DNA of 64,000 bases, from the NCBI RefSeq assembly GCF_036408855.1, contig NZ_JAZGJQ010000002.1, forward strand, positions 282,555-346,554, read 5' to 3'. This DNA is from Olsenella_K absiana. GTDB taxonomy: Bacteria; Actinomycetota; Coriobacteriia; Coriobacteriales; Atopobiaceae. The translations under genes were made by a program, and so were the position numbers. The notes under the pieces are model-generated. The model was not told the DNA's origin and did no database searches. It worked only from the letters and a program-made list of their open reading frames with translations. Below are positions 43,829 to 52,419 of this stretch, in pieces; the stretch's first letter is position 1; every line of letters starts with the position of its first letter.

Positions 43829-44243
43829 GACGATTACCTCTTTCTCTCCGGTCGTCCCTCTGACGACCCGGGCGGCGCGCCGCCCGAAAGGCTGGTTGCA
43901 ACGGCTTTGGGCGACCGGAAAGGGATGCGCCGCGCTGCTTTTGTCGGGATGGTGCGCGAGGCGTCCGCACGGTCTCCTGCCTGCGTATCCTGTACGACGG
44001 ACGCGCCTGTCCCAGCAAATGCCGTCAGTCTACTCTCTTCGGGGAGTAATTGCACATGCCGTGCGCTTAACTTCGAATGCGACGTTAAGCGACCTCTCGT
44101 GCGGAGCTAATAACGAAACCTTTTGCGCCGCCCACGTCTCTTATCCATCCGATGTGTCGCATTTGCTGTGCAGAATCTTCACAGGAGCCCGTGACGGAGC
44201 GGCGCGGTCGCAGCGGCGCGGGCGCTCGTCTACACTGGTTGGC
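43829..44243. other. 415-bp divergent intergenic region
   Basis: It separates the radical SAM gene (minus) and the rRNA methyltransferase gene (plus). From about 44020 to 44180 it is clearly more A/T-rich than its surroundings and contains the inverted repeat at 44064-44091. No open frame with protein character was found. Confidence 0.7.
44064..44091. promoter_or_regulatory. Inverted repeat, candidate operator
   Basis: CGCTTAAC (44064-44071) and GTTAAGCG (44084-44091) are perfect inverted 8-mers around a 12-nt spacer containing TTCGAA. It lies about 235 nt upstream of the radical SAM start and 150 nt upstream of the methyltransferase start. It could bind a dimeric regulator or form a weak hairpin; there is no T tract. 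Confidence 0.45.
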
Positions 44244-45470
44244 ATGGGATACAAGACCTACACCTGCCCGATAGCGCGTCAGTGCGGTGGCTGCGAGTGG
44301 CTCGCGGTCCCCTACCCCATACAGCTGAGGCGCAAGCAGGAGGCGATGGAGCGCCTCTTCGCGGACGTGCTGGGCGAGGACGGGGCGGAGCTCTCGCCCG
44401 TCTGTGGCATGGAGGAGCCCGTGGGCTTCCGTCATAAGGCCGCCAGCCCCTACGCACCCGGCCCCTCGCGCGCCCAGCGGCACGGTCACGGACGCGCGCA
44501 CATGAGGGCGGGCTTCTACGCCGCCGGCACGCACCGCATCGTCCGCTGCGACGGCTGCCTCGTCGAGGACGCGGGCCTAAGGCAGGTCCTGAACGACGTG
44601 GCGCGCGTCGCGGACGGGCTGGGCATCAGACCCTACGCGGAGGACCGCGGACAGGGCACGCTCAGGCACGCCGTCGTCCGCAGCGGCTGGGCCACGGACG
44701 AGACGATGCTCGTGGTCGTCACGAACGGGGAGCTGCCGCGCTCGCGCGAGTTCGTCTCCCTCATGCGCGAGCGGCATCCCGAGCTGACCACGATCGTGCA
44801 GAACGTCAACACCAGGCGCACCAACGCCATCCTCGGCCGGCAGTGCCGCACGCTCTTCGGCCCCGGGGTGATGCACGACAAGCTGCTGGGATGCACCTTC
44901 GAGATAGGTCCCACGAGCTTCTACCAGACGAACCCCGCCCAGACGGAGCGCCTGTACTCGCTCGCCATCGCCGGAGCCCGCCTCGAGGACGGCATTCGCG
45001 TGCTCGACGCCTACTGCGGCACCGGGACCATCGGCATCTGCGCGGCGGCCGCCGCGGCGCGCGAGGGGAGGCGCATCGAGGTCACGGGGGTCGAGTCCGT
45101 CCCGGGGGCCGTCGCGTGCGCCCAGCGGAACGCCCGCGCCAACGGCCTCGAGGACCGCTGCGGGTTCGTCGCAGACGACGCCACCCACCACATGCGCTCG
45201 CTCGTGGCCCCCAACGGCGCGGGGGCGCCCGACGTGGTGATCCTGGACCCGCCGCGCGCGGGCTCGACGCCGGAGTTCCTCCGGGGCGTGGTCGACCTCG
45301 CGCCGAGGCGGGTCGTGTACGTGAGCTGCAACCCCGAGACCCAGAGGCGCGACCTCGACGAGCTGCGCCAGGGCGGCTATCGCCTGGAGTCGCTCGCGCC
45401 CGTCGACCTGTTCCCGCACACCAAGCACGTCGAGACCGTCGCGACCCTCGTGCGCGGCGACGGGCGCTAG
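44244..45470 (+). CDS. 23S rRNA (uracil-5-)-methyltransferase, RlmD/RlmCD family
   Basis: 408 aa. N-terminal Fe-S cluster cysteines C8, C14 and C17 (CPIARQCGGC), the pattern of RlmD/RlmCD. SAM-binding VLDAYCGTGTIGICAA (about 253-268) and DVVILDPPRAGS (about 332-343), then the nucleophile-Cys motif VYVSCNPETQRRDL (about 361-374) and the general-base segment PHTKHVETVATL near the end. It makes m5U in 23S rRNA; which of U747/U1939 (E. coli numbering) is not decidable. ATG 44244. Convergent with the next gene (16-bp gap). Confidence 0.92.
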   Translation: MGYKTYTCPIARQCGGCEWLAVPYPIQLRRKQEAMERLFADVLGEDGAELSPVCGMEEPVGFRHKAASPYAPGPSRAQRHGHGRAHMRAGFYAAGTHRIVRCDGCLVEDAGLRQVLNDVARVADGLGIRPYAEDRGQGTLRHAVVRSGWATDETMLVVVTNGELPRSREFVSLMRERHPELTTIVQNVNTRRTNAILGRQCRTLFGPGVMHDKLLGCTFEIGPTSFYQTNPAQTERLYSLAIAGARLEDGIRVLDAYCGTGTIGICAAAAAAREGRRIEVTGVESVPGAVACAQRNARANGLEDRCGFVADDATHHMRSLVAPNGAGAPDVVILDPPRAGSTPEFLRGVVDLAPRRVVYVSCNPETQRRDLDELRQGGYRLESLAPVDLFPHTKHVETVATLVRGDGR

Positions 45471-45486
45471 GGCGCCGAGGCCGGCG

Positions 45487-46458
45487 CTACGCCTCGATCT
45501 TCTCGCACAGGGCGGCGAGCCAGGCCACCTGGCGCACGTTGTCGGCGATGCGCCTGGAGCTCTCGTGCCACTTGGCGACCTCGGCCTCGCTCATCTCGGG
45601 CACCACGACCCGCTCCACCCCGCCGGCGCCGATCACGCACGGCAGCGACTCGTAGATGCCGCTCACGCCGTAGGCGGAGCCGTCCATGTAGGTAGAGACC
45701 GGGGTAAGGAGCTTGGTGTCATTGAGGACGGCCCTCACGACCTCGACCGTCCCGCTGGCGATGGAGTACTCGGTGCAGCGCTTGCCCGACATGGTGACGT
45801 AGCCGCCGCGGCGGGCCTCCTCCTCGAGCGCGTCGCGGTCGAGCTCGAGGCCGAGGGCGCGCTCGACCTCGGCGGGCGCGAGCGAGCCGAAGGAGACGTG
45901 CGACCAGAGCGCGAACTCGCCGAGGCCGTGCTCGCCCAGCATGAGGGCGCTGACCGAGTGGGGGTCGAGTCTCGTGGCGCTGGACAGGGCGTGCCTGAAG
46001 CGCGCGCTGTCCAGCGTGGTGCCCGAGCCGATGACGCGTCCCGGCTCGGTCCCGGTCAGCCTCTGGATGGCGAGCGCCACGACGTCGTTGGGGTTGGAGA
46101 CGCTGACCCAGACGCCCCCGAAGCCCGCGTCGGCGACGCGCCGGGCGAAGGTGCGCACCTCGTCCGTCGTCACGTGGAGCTCGCCGTCGCGCGACTCGGC
46201 CGCCGCGGCCACGTGCCCGGCGGCGTTCACGACCACGTCGCAGCCGGCCAGCTCCTCGTAGCGCGCGTCGACCCCCACGACGCGCGCGGCGTGGGGGTAG
46301 AAGGCCATCGCGTCGAGGAGGTCGTTGACCTGGGCGCGGCACAGCGCCACGTCCTTGTCGCACAAGAGGAGCTCGCTCACAAGTCCCTGGCGGAGAAGGG
46401 CGTCGGCCACGTGGGCCCCCACGTGACTCGCGCCGATGATGCCCACCCGTGCTGCCAT
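45487..46458 (-). CDS. L-lactate/2-hydroxyacid dehydrogenase (LDH/MDH superfamily)
   Basis: 323 aa. The N-terminal GIIGASHVGAHVADALL is the Rossmann dinucleotide site with the third Gly of GxGxxG shifted (GASHVG). SVSNPNDVVALAIQ, IGSGTTLDSARFR and LGEHGLGEFALW (catalytic His) are the LDH/MDH signatures. The overall pattern fits L-2-hydroxyisocaproate-dehydrogenase-like members as well as lactate dehydrogenases. ATG 46458. It follows purN by 66 bp containing a stable hairpin, so co-transcription is uncertain. Confidence 0.86.
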   Translation of the reverse strand: MAARVGIIGASHVGAHVADALLRQGLVSELLLCDKDVALCRAQVNDLLDAMAFYPHAARVVGVDARYEELAGCDVVVNAAGHVAAAAESRDGELHVTTDEVRTFARRVADAGFGGVWVSVSNPNDVVALAIQRLTGTEPGRVIGSGTTLDSARFRHALSSATRLDPHSVSALMLGEHGLGEFALWSHVSFGSLAPAEVERALGLELDRDALEEEARRGGYVTMSGKRCTEYSIASGTVEVVRAVLNDTKLLTPVSTYMDGSAYGVSGIYESLPCVIGAGGVERVVVPEMSEAEVAKWHESSRRIADNVRQVAWLAALCEKIEA

Positions 46459-46472
46459 GCTGCTCCCTTCGC

Positions 46473-46502
46473 GGCGCCGGCGTGCGCATGCCCGCCGGCG
46501 CC
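46473..46502 (-). terminator. GC-rich hairpin between purN and the dehydrogenase gene
   Basis: GGCGCCGGCG (46473-46482) pairs perfectly with CGCCGGCGCC (46493-46502). No T tract; it could attenuate read-through from the purine genes. Confidence 0.45.
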
Positions 46503-46524
46503 CTCCTCGCCCCGAGACCCTCGC

Positions 46525-47148
46525 CTACGCGGGGTCGATCACGACCTTGCGGCCCTCGACGTGCACGCGGCCCTCGGCGAGCAGCTGGATGGTGTCGGGG
46601 TAGAGCTCGTGCTCGATCTCGTGGATGTGCGCCTCGAGCTCGTCTACGTCCCAGCCCTCCTGCACGGCGAGCGGGCGCTGCGCGATGATGGGGCCGCAGT
46701 CGTAGCTGTCGTCCGCGAAGTGCACCGTCACGCCCGTCACCTTGACGCCGTAGTCGAAGGCGTCCTGGATGGCGTGCGCCCCCTTGAAGCTCGGCAGCAG
46801 CGCGGGGTGCAGGTTCACGACGCGATTCTTGAAGGTCTCGAGGATGGGCGCGTGGACCATCCTCATGTAGCCGGCCATGATCACGTAGTCCACGCCGTGG
46901 CGCTTGAGCTCGGCGGCGATGATCTCGTCGGCGGTCAGCGGGTCAGCGTAGAGCTCCTTGGAGATGGTGAGCGTCTGGATGCCCGCCGCCTCGGCGCGCT
47001 TGAGCCCGAAGGCAGACGGCCGAGAGCTGACTACGAGCTCGACCGTGGCGTCGAGCGTGCCGGCGGCGATGCGGTCGATGATCGCCTGCAGGTTGGTGCC
47101 GGAGCCGGAGACGAGCACGCCGAGCTTGATCTTGTGCGAGCCGCTCAT
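46525..47148 (-). CDS. purN: Phosphoribosylglycinamide formyltransferase PurN
   Basis: 207 aa. Converts GAR to FGAR with 10-formyl-THF. LGVLVSGSGTNLQAIID at the N-terminus binds phosphate; the catalytic Asn/His/Asp set is visible as VNLHPALLPSFKGAHAIQDAFDYGVKVTGVTVHFAD. The ATG overlaps the purM stop by 4 nt (ATGA). Confidence 0.96.
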   Translation of the reverse strand: MSGSHKIKLGVLVSGSGTNLQAIIDRIAAGTLDATVELVVSSRPSAFGLKRAEAAGIQTLTISKELYADPLTADEIIAAELKRHGVDYVIMAGYMRMVHAPILETFKNRVVNLHPALLPSFKGAHAIQDAFDYGVKVTGVTVHFADDSYDCGPIIAQRPLAVQEGWDVDELEAHIHEIEHELYPDTIQLLAEGRVHVEGRKVVIDPA

Positions 47149-48203
47149 CGGTAGACCACCTTGCCCTCGCCCTCAACGCACCTGCCCATGACGAACGGAG
47201 CGAGGCCCTGCGCCTCGAGCTTCTCCGTGACCTCGGCCACGTCGGCGGCGTCGCAGATGACGCTCATGCCCACGCCCATGTTGAAGGTCTTGTACGCCTC
47301 GTCGGGCGTGAGCTCCGCCGCCTTGGCGCAGTAGGTGATGATGGGGGGCACGTCCCATGCCGGGCCGCCGGCGCCGCCGCGGTCGACAAGGGCGTCCACG
47401 TTCGCGGGGAGCGCGCGGTTGAGGTTCTCGGTGATGCCGCCGCCGGTGATGTGGGCCATGGCCTCGATCGGGGCGCCCGCACGCAGGGCGGACATGAGCT
47501 TGCCGGCGTAGATGGTCGTCGGGCGCATGACGGCGTCCGCGACCGACTCGCCGAGCTCGGGCAGGGGCCGCTCGAGCTCCTCGACGCTCCTGCCCTCGAT
47601 GGCGACCTTGCGCACGAGGGAGTAGCCATTGGAGTGGATGCCGCTCGAGGGCAGACCGAGGATGACGTCTCCGGCCTTGACCTTGTCGGGACCGATCATC
47701 TTCGGGCGGTCGACGACGCCCACCACGAAGCCGGCCAGGTCGTAGTCGTCCGGCCTCATGACGCCGGGATGCTCGGCCATCTCGCCGCCGACGAGGGCGC
47801 AGCCACTCAGGCGGCAGCCCTCGGCGATGCCGGAGACGATCTTCGCCACGTGCTCGGCACGGAGCTTGCCGATCGCGATGTAGTCGAGGAAGAAGAGCGG
47901 CTCAGCGCCGATGGGCACCACGTCGTCCACGCACATGGCGACCAGGTCCTGACCGACGGTCTCGTGGCGGTCGAGCAGCTGGGCGATCGCGAGCTTGGTG
48001 CCGACGCCGTCCGTGCCGGAGACGAGGACGGGGTCCTCCATGTCCTTGAAGCCCCTCATGGAGAAGCAGGAGCCGAAGCCGCCGAGGCCGCCGATGACCT
48101 CCGGCCTGTTGGTGGCCTTGACCGCCTCCTTGATGGCGTCTACCGCGCGGGCGCCCTCGTCGACGTCCACGCCGGCGTCGGCGTACGTGATGTGTCCTGC
48201 CAT
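47145..48203 (-). CDS. purM: Phosphoribosylformylglycinamidine cyclo-ligase PurM
   Basis: 352 aa from ATG 48203 (MAGHITYADAGVDVDEGARAVDAIK). AIR synthetase: DGVGTKLAIAQ and CVDDVVPIGAEPLFFLDYIA motifs, and the C-terminal GGGITENLNRALP. The start codon overlaps the purF stop (TAATG), so the pair is translationally coupled. Fifth step of purine synthesis. Confidence 0.97.
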   Translation of the reverse strand: MAGHITYADAGVDVDEGARAVDAIKEAVKATNRPEVIGGLGGFGSCFSMRGFKDMEDPVLVSGTDGVGTKLAIAQLLDRHETVGQDLVAMCVDDVVPIGAEPLFFLDYIAIGKLRAEHVAKIVSGIAEGCRLSGCALVGGEMAEHPGVMRPDDYDLAGFVVGVVDRPKMIGPDKVKAGDVILGLPSSGIHSNGYSLVRKVAIEGRSVEELERPLPELGESVADAVMRPTTIYAGKLMSALRAGAPIEAMAHITGGGITENLNRALPANVDALVDRGGAGGPAWDVPPIITYCAKAAELTPDEAYKTFNMGVGMSVICDAADVAEVTEKLEAQGLAPFVMGRCVEGEGKVVYR

Positions 48204-49732
48204 TATTCGTCCTCCTCGTTGCTGGTGAGTACGTCTTCGATCTGCATCCGCGAGGCCCTCGAGGCCCTCGAGAGGTTCTGGGGCTCGTAGCCGTCGAGGA
48301 ACTTGCCTGCGGAGAAGGCCGGGGGGATCTCGACCGGGTAGCGGCCGGTGTAGCACGCGTCGCAGTAGCCGTCGGTCGGCACGCTCCTGAGCAGGCCCTC
48401 GAGGGAGAGGAACGCGAGGGAGTCCGCCCCGATGAAGTCGCAGACCTCCTCGGGGTCCTTGCGCGCGCTGATGAGCTGGCTCTGGACCGCCGTGTCGATG
48501 CCGTAGAAGCAGGGCCACTTGACCTCGGGGCAGTTGATGCGGACGTGGACCTCCTTGGCGCCGGCCTCCTTGAGCATGCGCACGATCTGCTTGGAGGTCG
48601 TGCCGCGCACGATGGAGTCGTCCACCATCACGATCCGCTTGCCCTCGACGTTGTCGGGCAGGGCGTTGAGCTTCATGCGGACGCCCATCTCGCGCATCTC
48701 CTGCGTGGGGGCGATGAAGGTGCGGGCGACGTAGCGGTTCTTGATGAGGCCCTCGCCGAAGGGAAGCCCCAGCTCGTGGGCGAAGCCCTCCGCAGGGGGC
48801 AGGCCGGAGTCCGGGACGCCGATGACGAGGTCAACGTCGGCCGGAGCCTCGCGGGCGAGCTGGCGGCCCATCTCGTAGCGCATCGAGTACACGGAGCGGC
48901 CGTTCACGACGGAGTCGGGTCGCGCGAAGTACACGTGCTCGAAGATGCAGGTGGCGCAGGCCCTGGGCTCGACGGCCTGCTCGGAGACCACGCCGTCGTC
49001 GGAGATGCGGATGACCTCGCCGGGGCGGACCTGGCGCTGGAACTTGGCGCCGATGATGTCGAGGGCGCAGGTCTCAGACGCGACGACCCAGGAGTCGTCG
49101 TCGAGCTTGCCGAGGACGAGCGGGCGGATGCCGTGCGGGTCGCGGAAGGCGTAGAGCGCGTTCTCGCGGACGAGGGCCATCGCGTAGCCGCCCTCGATCA
49201 TCTCCATGGCGTTGCGGATGCCCTCGCGGATGTGGCTGGTCTGCTCCGTGAAGTAGCCGATGAGCTTGGCCGCCACCTCGGAGTCCGTGTCGGAGAGGAA
49301 TGGCACGCCCAGGCGGATGAGCTCGAGGCGCAGCTTGTCCGAGTTGACGAGGGTGCCGTTGTGCGCCAGGGCGATGATCACGTCGCCGATGGTCGAGAGG
49401 TGCGGCTGCGCCGCCTCCCAGCTGCGTGCGCCCGAGGTGCCGTAGCGCACGTGCCCCACCGCCACCTTGCCGGGCATGGCGGCGAGGTCCGCGTCGGAGA
49501 AGATCTGGCCGCAGAGGCCCAGGTCCTTGCGGACGAGAACCGTCTGGCCGTCTCCGACCGCGATGCCCGCGGAGTCCTGGCCACGATGCTGGAGGGCGCG
49601 CAGCCCGAAGTAGGTCAGGCGCGCGACGTCGCGCCCCGGTGCCCAGATGCCGAAGACGCCGCACTCCTCGTGGATGGTCTCGGCGTCGTCGGTGACCACG
49701 TCGAAGTCCAAACCGTCTCGCTCGTCTCTCAA
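48203..49732 (-). CDS. purF: Amidophosphoribosyltransferase PurF
   Basis: 509 aa from TTG 49732, chosen because TTGGAGGA lies 5 nt upstream. The N-terminal 23 residues act as propeptide before the catalytic Cys24 (IHEECGVFGIW). Glutaminase residues GVGHVRYGTSG-like (VGHVRYGTSGARSW) and the PRPP loop IVMVDDSIVRGTTSK (about 385) are intact. Cysteines in the C-terminal half (CATCIFEHVYFARPDS; YCDACYTGRYPV) fit the Fe-S type PurF. First committed step of purine synthesis. The sortase gene ends 56 bp upstream. Confidence 0.95.
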   Translation of the reverse strand: MRDERDGLDFDVVTDDAETIHEECGVFGIWAPGRDVARLTYFGLRALQHRGQDSAGIAVGDGQTVLVRKDLGLCGQIFSDADLAAMPGKVAVGHVRYGTSGARSWEAAQPHLSTIGDVIIALAHNGTLVNSDKLRLELIRLGVPFLSDTDSEVAAKLIGYFTEQTSHIREGIRNAMEMIEGGYAMALVRENALYAFRDPHGIRPLVLGKLDDDSWVVASETCALDIIGAKFQRQVRPGEVIRISDDGVVSEQAVEPRACATCIFEHVYFARPDSVVNGRSVYSMRYEMGRQLAREAPADVDLVIGVPDSGLPPAEGFAHELGLPFGEGLIKNRYVARTFIAPTQEMREMGVRMKLNALPDNVEGKRIVMVDDSIVRGTTSKQIVRMLKEAGAKEVHVRINCPEVKWPCFYGIDTAVQSQLISARKDPEEVCDFIGADSLAFLSLEGLLRSVPTDGYCDACYTGRYPVEIPPAFSAGKFLDGYEPQNLSRASRASRMQIEDVLTSNEEDE

Positions 49733-49788
49733 GCTCGTCCTCCAAGCGTTCGTTTTCTGATCGGGTGGCCCCGCTGGTCCGGGGCTGG

Positions 49789-50637
49789 CTATGAGCTTAC
49801 GCCCGGGCCGGGACCTGAGACCTCGGACTTCGGGACGCACACGAGAATCGACCTGCCGTCCTCCTCGTCGTACTGGCAGGTGGAGAGCGTCATCACGTGC
49901 TCGGTCGAGGCGATGAGGCCTGCCGCGTCAGCGCGGGCGGCACTCGCGGAGCTCAGCTTGCCGGTGAGGTAGGAGTGGAAGTCGTCCGTGGTCGGGAAGG
50001 CGAACTGCCGGACAGTCTCGTCGGTCCCGACCGTCTTGTAGAGCATGAGCGGCTCGAGCTCGAAGTTCTCCTGCTCCGTGCAGTACCAGACCGTGTCGAC
50101 ACCGTCGAAGGTGGCCTGGTTAGCCATGTCCGCTACGGTCTTGAACATGGAGCCGTTGCGCTGGTGATGGCCGTAGATGATGGTCTGCTCGTCCACCATG
50201 CCCGGCGCCGTGTTGAGGTGGTCCATGAAGATCTGCCCGCCGTAGGAGAAGCCCCCATAGGCGCTGTGGTCGAGGTAGTACTCGTTGTCCGAACCCTGGT
50301 AGACGGGGTAGTTGACCACGGTGTTGGGAATGTAGACCCAGCCGACGACGTCGGGGTTCACGGCCTTCAGCGCCGCCCAGTCGACCTCCGGGGGGCCGCC
50401 TGCGCCCTCGGGGAGCTTGGCGTAGACCGCCAGCTTGGCGTTGTTCTCCTCGTTCTGCTGGTAGCGCTGATCGTTCTGGAACCAGATGACCCCCGCGGCG
50501 ACGAGGAGGGCGACGCCTGCGAGGAGCAGCAGGTTGGCGATGACGCGCGAGGCGCGATGCTTCCGCCTTCCGTCCTGGCTTGCACCCTGTCCGGCCTCGG
50601 CGCCGGCGTCCTGCTTGTAGTGGGCACCCTTGGGCAT
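49789..50637 (-). CDS. srtB: Class B sortase
   Basis: 282 aa. Cytoplasmic basic head, one membrane segment (about 33-52), then the sortase domain: VVGWVYIPNTVVNYPVYQGSDNEYYLDH, catalytic His157 in IIYGHHQRNGSMF, Cys254 in MTLSTCQYDEEDGR and Arg262. The spacing is that of class B. It anchors surface proteins to peptidoglycan; no protein with a sortase signal is seen in this window. Located between purE and purF on the same strand, with AAGGAG before the ATG and a 15-bp hairpin directly upstream. Confidence 0.93.
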   Translation of the reverse strand: MPKGAHYKQDAGAEAGQGASQDGRRKHRASRVIANLLLLAGVALLVAAGVIWFQNDQRYQQNEENNAKLAVYAKLPEGAGGPPEVDWAALKAVNPDVVGWVYIPNTVVNYPVYQGSDNEYYLDHSAYGGFSYGGQIFMDHLNTAPGMVDEQTIIYGHHQRNGSMFKTVADMANQATFDGVDTVWYCTEQENFELEPLMLYKTVGTDETVRQFAFPTTDDFHSYLTGKLSSASAARADAAGLIASTEHVMTLSTCQYDEEDGRSILVCVPKSEVSGPGPGVSS

Positions 50638-50650
50638 GTGACTCCTTGTC

Positions 50651-50683
50651 CGAGGGCCTGAGGGCGCCGCCCTCAGGCCCTCG
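50651..50683 (-). terminator. 15-bp perfect hairpin between purE and srtB
   Basis: CGAGGGCCTGAGGGC (50651-50665) pairs with GCCCTCAGGCCCTCG (50669-50683) with a 3-nt loop. On the minus strand it ends about 3 nt before the srtB ribosome binding site. No T tract; either a terminator after purE or a structure controlling srtB. Confidence 0.55.
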
Positions 50684-50712
50684 GCATCCCGAGCGGCGAG
50701 AACCCCGCCCGC

Positions 50713-51174
50713 CTAGGCCTCGGCCATCTCCTGCTTGAACTTGACGATGACCTCGCGCCACGTGGGGTCGGTCGCACCTAGGATCTGCGTTGCGTAAATG
50801 GCCGCGTTCTTCGCACCGCCGATGGCGACGCAGGCGACGGGGACGCCCGAGGGCATCTGCACCATCGAGAGAAGCGAGTCCATGCCGCCCAGGTCGCTCG
50901 TCTTCATGGGGACGCCGACGATGGGGAGCGGCGTGTAGGCGGCCACGACGCCGCCGAGGTGGGCGGCCTTGCCGGCGGCGGCGATGATCACCTTGATGCC
51001 GCGGTCGGCTGCGGTGGAGGCCCACTCGTGCACCTTCGCGGGGGCGCGGTGCGCAGACGCGACGACGAGCTCGTACGGCACGCCGAACTCCTCGAGCTGC
51101 TTGGTGCACCCCTCCATGGCGGGCATGTCCGACTTGGAACCCATGATGATACCGACGAGCGGCTTGTCTGCCAT
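50713..51174 (-). CDS. purE: N5-carboxyaminoimidazole ribonucleotide mutase PurE
   Basis: 153 aa. VGIIMGSKSDMPAMEGC at the N-terminus, ASAHRAPAKVHEWAS (catalytic His/phosphate site), AAGKAAHLGGVVAAYTPLPIVGVPM and GGMDSLLSMVQMPSGVPVA are class I PurE signatures. ATG 51174. TATACT at 51276-51281 (minus) is a candidate -10 with a leader of about 95 nt. No purK is visible in the window. Confidence 0.96.
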   Translation of the reverse strand: MADKPLVGIIMGSKSDMPAMEGCTKQLEEFGVPYELVVASAHRAPAKVHEWASTAADRGIKVIIAAAGKAAHLGGVVAAYTPLPIVGVPMKTSDLGGMDSLLSMVQMPSGVPVACVAIGGAKNAAIYATQILGATDPTWREVIVKFKQEMAEA

Positions 51175-51275
51175 TGCGACCTCCGAGTCTATGGCCTTGG
51201 TCCGTGGTCCGCGTGCAGCGACGCCTGCGCCTCGCGCGGTGCGGGCGCCCCTGGGGCGCCCCGGCGACGGTCCTT

Positions 51276-51281
51276 AGTATA
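51276..51281 (-). promoter_or_regulatory. Candidate -10 of purE
   Basis: TATACT on the minus strand (context GCACGTATACTAAGG). The leader of about 95 nt shows no clear riboswitch fold. Confidence 0.4.
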
Positions 51282-51398
51282 CGTGCAAAATCATCCTACG
51301 GACGGCCGGGGAGGCGCCGGACGGGGCGCCGGAGAGAACCGACTGTTAACATCTGTCGAGACTGGCACCGCAGCATCCCCCTCGCAGGGGTGCCTTCC

Positions 51399-51404
51399 TA
51401 TACT
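51399..51404 (+). promoter_or_regulatory. Candidate -10 of the pyridoxal kinase gene
   Basis: TATACT (context TTCCTATACTCAG) 44 nt before the start codon. A GGCACC/GGTGCC hairpin (51365-51395) lies immediately upstream, where the -35 would be. Confidence 0.4.
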
Positions 51405-51447
51405 CAGCGACAGCGTAGGTCCAGCAGTCCACGTGAAAGGAAAACCT

Positions 51448-52335
51448 ATGGGCAATGCAAGGAAGCTCGCCGCGAGCGAGCTCAGGCTGTTCGAGCGCAA
51501 GGGCGAGGTCGAGCCGCGCGTGGCCGCGGTGCACGACCTGTGCGGCTACGGCAAGTGCTCCCTGGGGGTGGCGATTCCGGTCCTCTCCGCGGCCGGCTGC
51601 GACGTCTGCCCCGTTCCCACCTCGCTCTTCTCGGCGCACACGCGCTTCCCCAAGTTCTACATGCACGACACCACGGGCATGCTCAACGACTACCTCGACG
51701 CCTGGCAGGAGGAGGGCATCCAGCTCGACGCCATCTACTCCGGCTTCCTCGGCAGCGCCGAGCAGGTCGGCGTGATTCGCCGCATGTACGAGGAGTACCC
51801 AGGCGCGCTGCGCATCGTCGACCCCGTCATGGGCGACGGCGGCGAGAAGTACCCCACCTACACCGACGAGATGTGCGAGGCGACGAAGGGTCTGGTGGAG
51901 GGCGCCGACGTGCTGACACCCAACCTCACGGAGGCCCACATCCTCACCGGCATCGACTACGAGGGCCAGGACGTGAGCGACGAGTACGTCCACCGTCTCA
52001 TGGACGCCCTGCTCGAGATGGGCGCGAAGAACGTCGTGGTCAAGGGCGTCGCGCGCGGCGATGGCATGATCCGCAACTACCTCGCGGGCCGCGACGTCGA
52101 GTTCGAGGAGGTCGCAGGCGAGATGAGACCCTTCATGCTGCACGGCACGGGCGACCTCTACGCCAGCGCTCTGCTCGCCGCCATCATGGCCGGCCGCGAC
52201 CTGCACGAGGCCGTCTCCTTCGCGGGCAGGTTCGTCTACGACGCCATGGGCATCACGCCCGCCCAGCCCGACTACGAAGTGCGCGGCGTCAGCTTCGAGA
52301 GCAAGCTCGGCGAGGTCGCAGCCCTGCTCGCATAG
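51448..52335 (+). CDS. Pyridoxal/pyridoxamine kinase (PdxK/PdxY-type)
   Basis: 295 aa. Ribokinase-fold kinase that phosphorylates vitamin B6 vamers. AAVHDLCGYGKCSLGVAIPVLSAAG resembles the anaerobe subgroup of pyridoxamine kinases; RIVDPVMGDGGEKYPTY and the anion-hole region FMLHGTGDLYASALLAAIM (catalytic Asp in GTGDLY) are diagnostic. ATG 51448 with AAAGGA; the frame extending upstream is spurious. Divergent from purE. Confidence 0.92.
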   Translation: MGNARKLAASELRLFERKGEVEPRVAAVHDLCGYGKCSLGVAIPVLSAAGCDVCPVPTSLFSAHTRFPKFYMHDTTGMLNDYLDAWQEEGIQLDAIYSGFLGSAEQVGVIRRMYEEYPGALRIVDPVMGDGGEKYPTYTDEMCEATKGLVEGADVLTPNLTEAHILTGIDYEGQDVSDEYVHRLMDALLEMGAKNVVVKGVARGDGMIRNYLAGRDVEFEEVAGEMRPFMLHGTGDLYASALLAAIMAGRDLHEAVSFAGRFVYDAMGITPAQPDYEVRGVSFESKLGEVAALLA

Positions 52336-52419
52336 GCGCGAGGTCCGCGCCGGACGACCCGGACGGCGTCCGGCGCGGCTTCCCGGCCAGGAGTGAGGCG
52401 CCTGAGCGGGCTGCCTCCC

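Noticed and set aside
42359..44243. Radical SAM/SPASM gene as part of a RiPP cluster
   Set aside because: No short precursor-like frame, transporter or protease gene is adjacent; neighbours are EF-G-like and rRNA methyltransferase genes.
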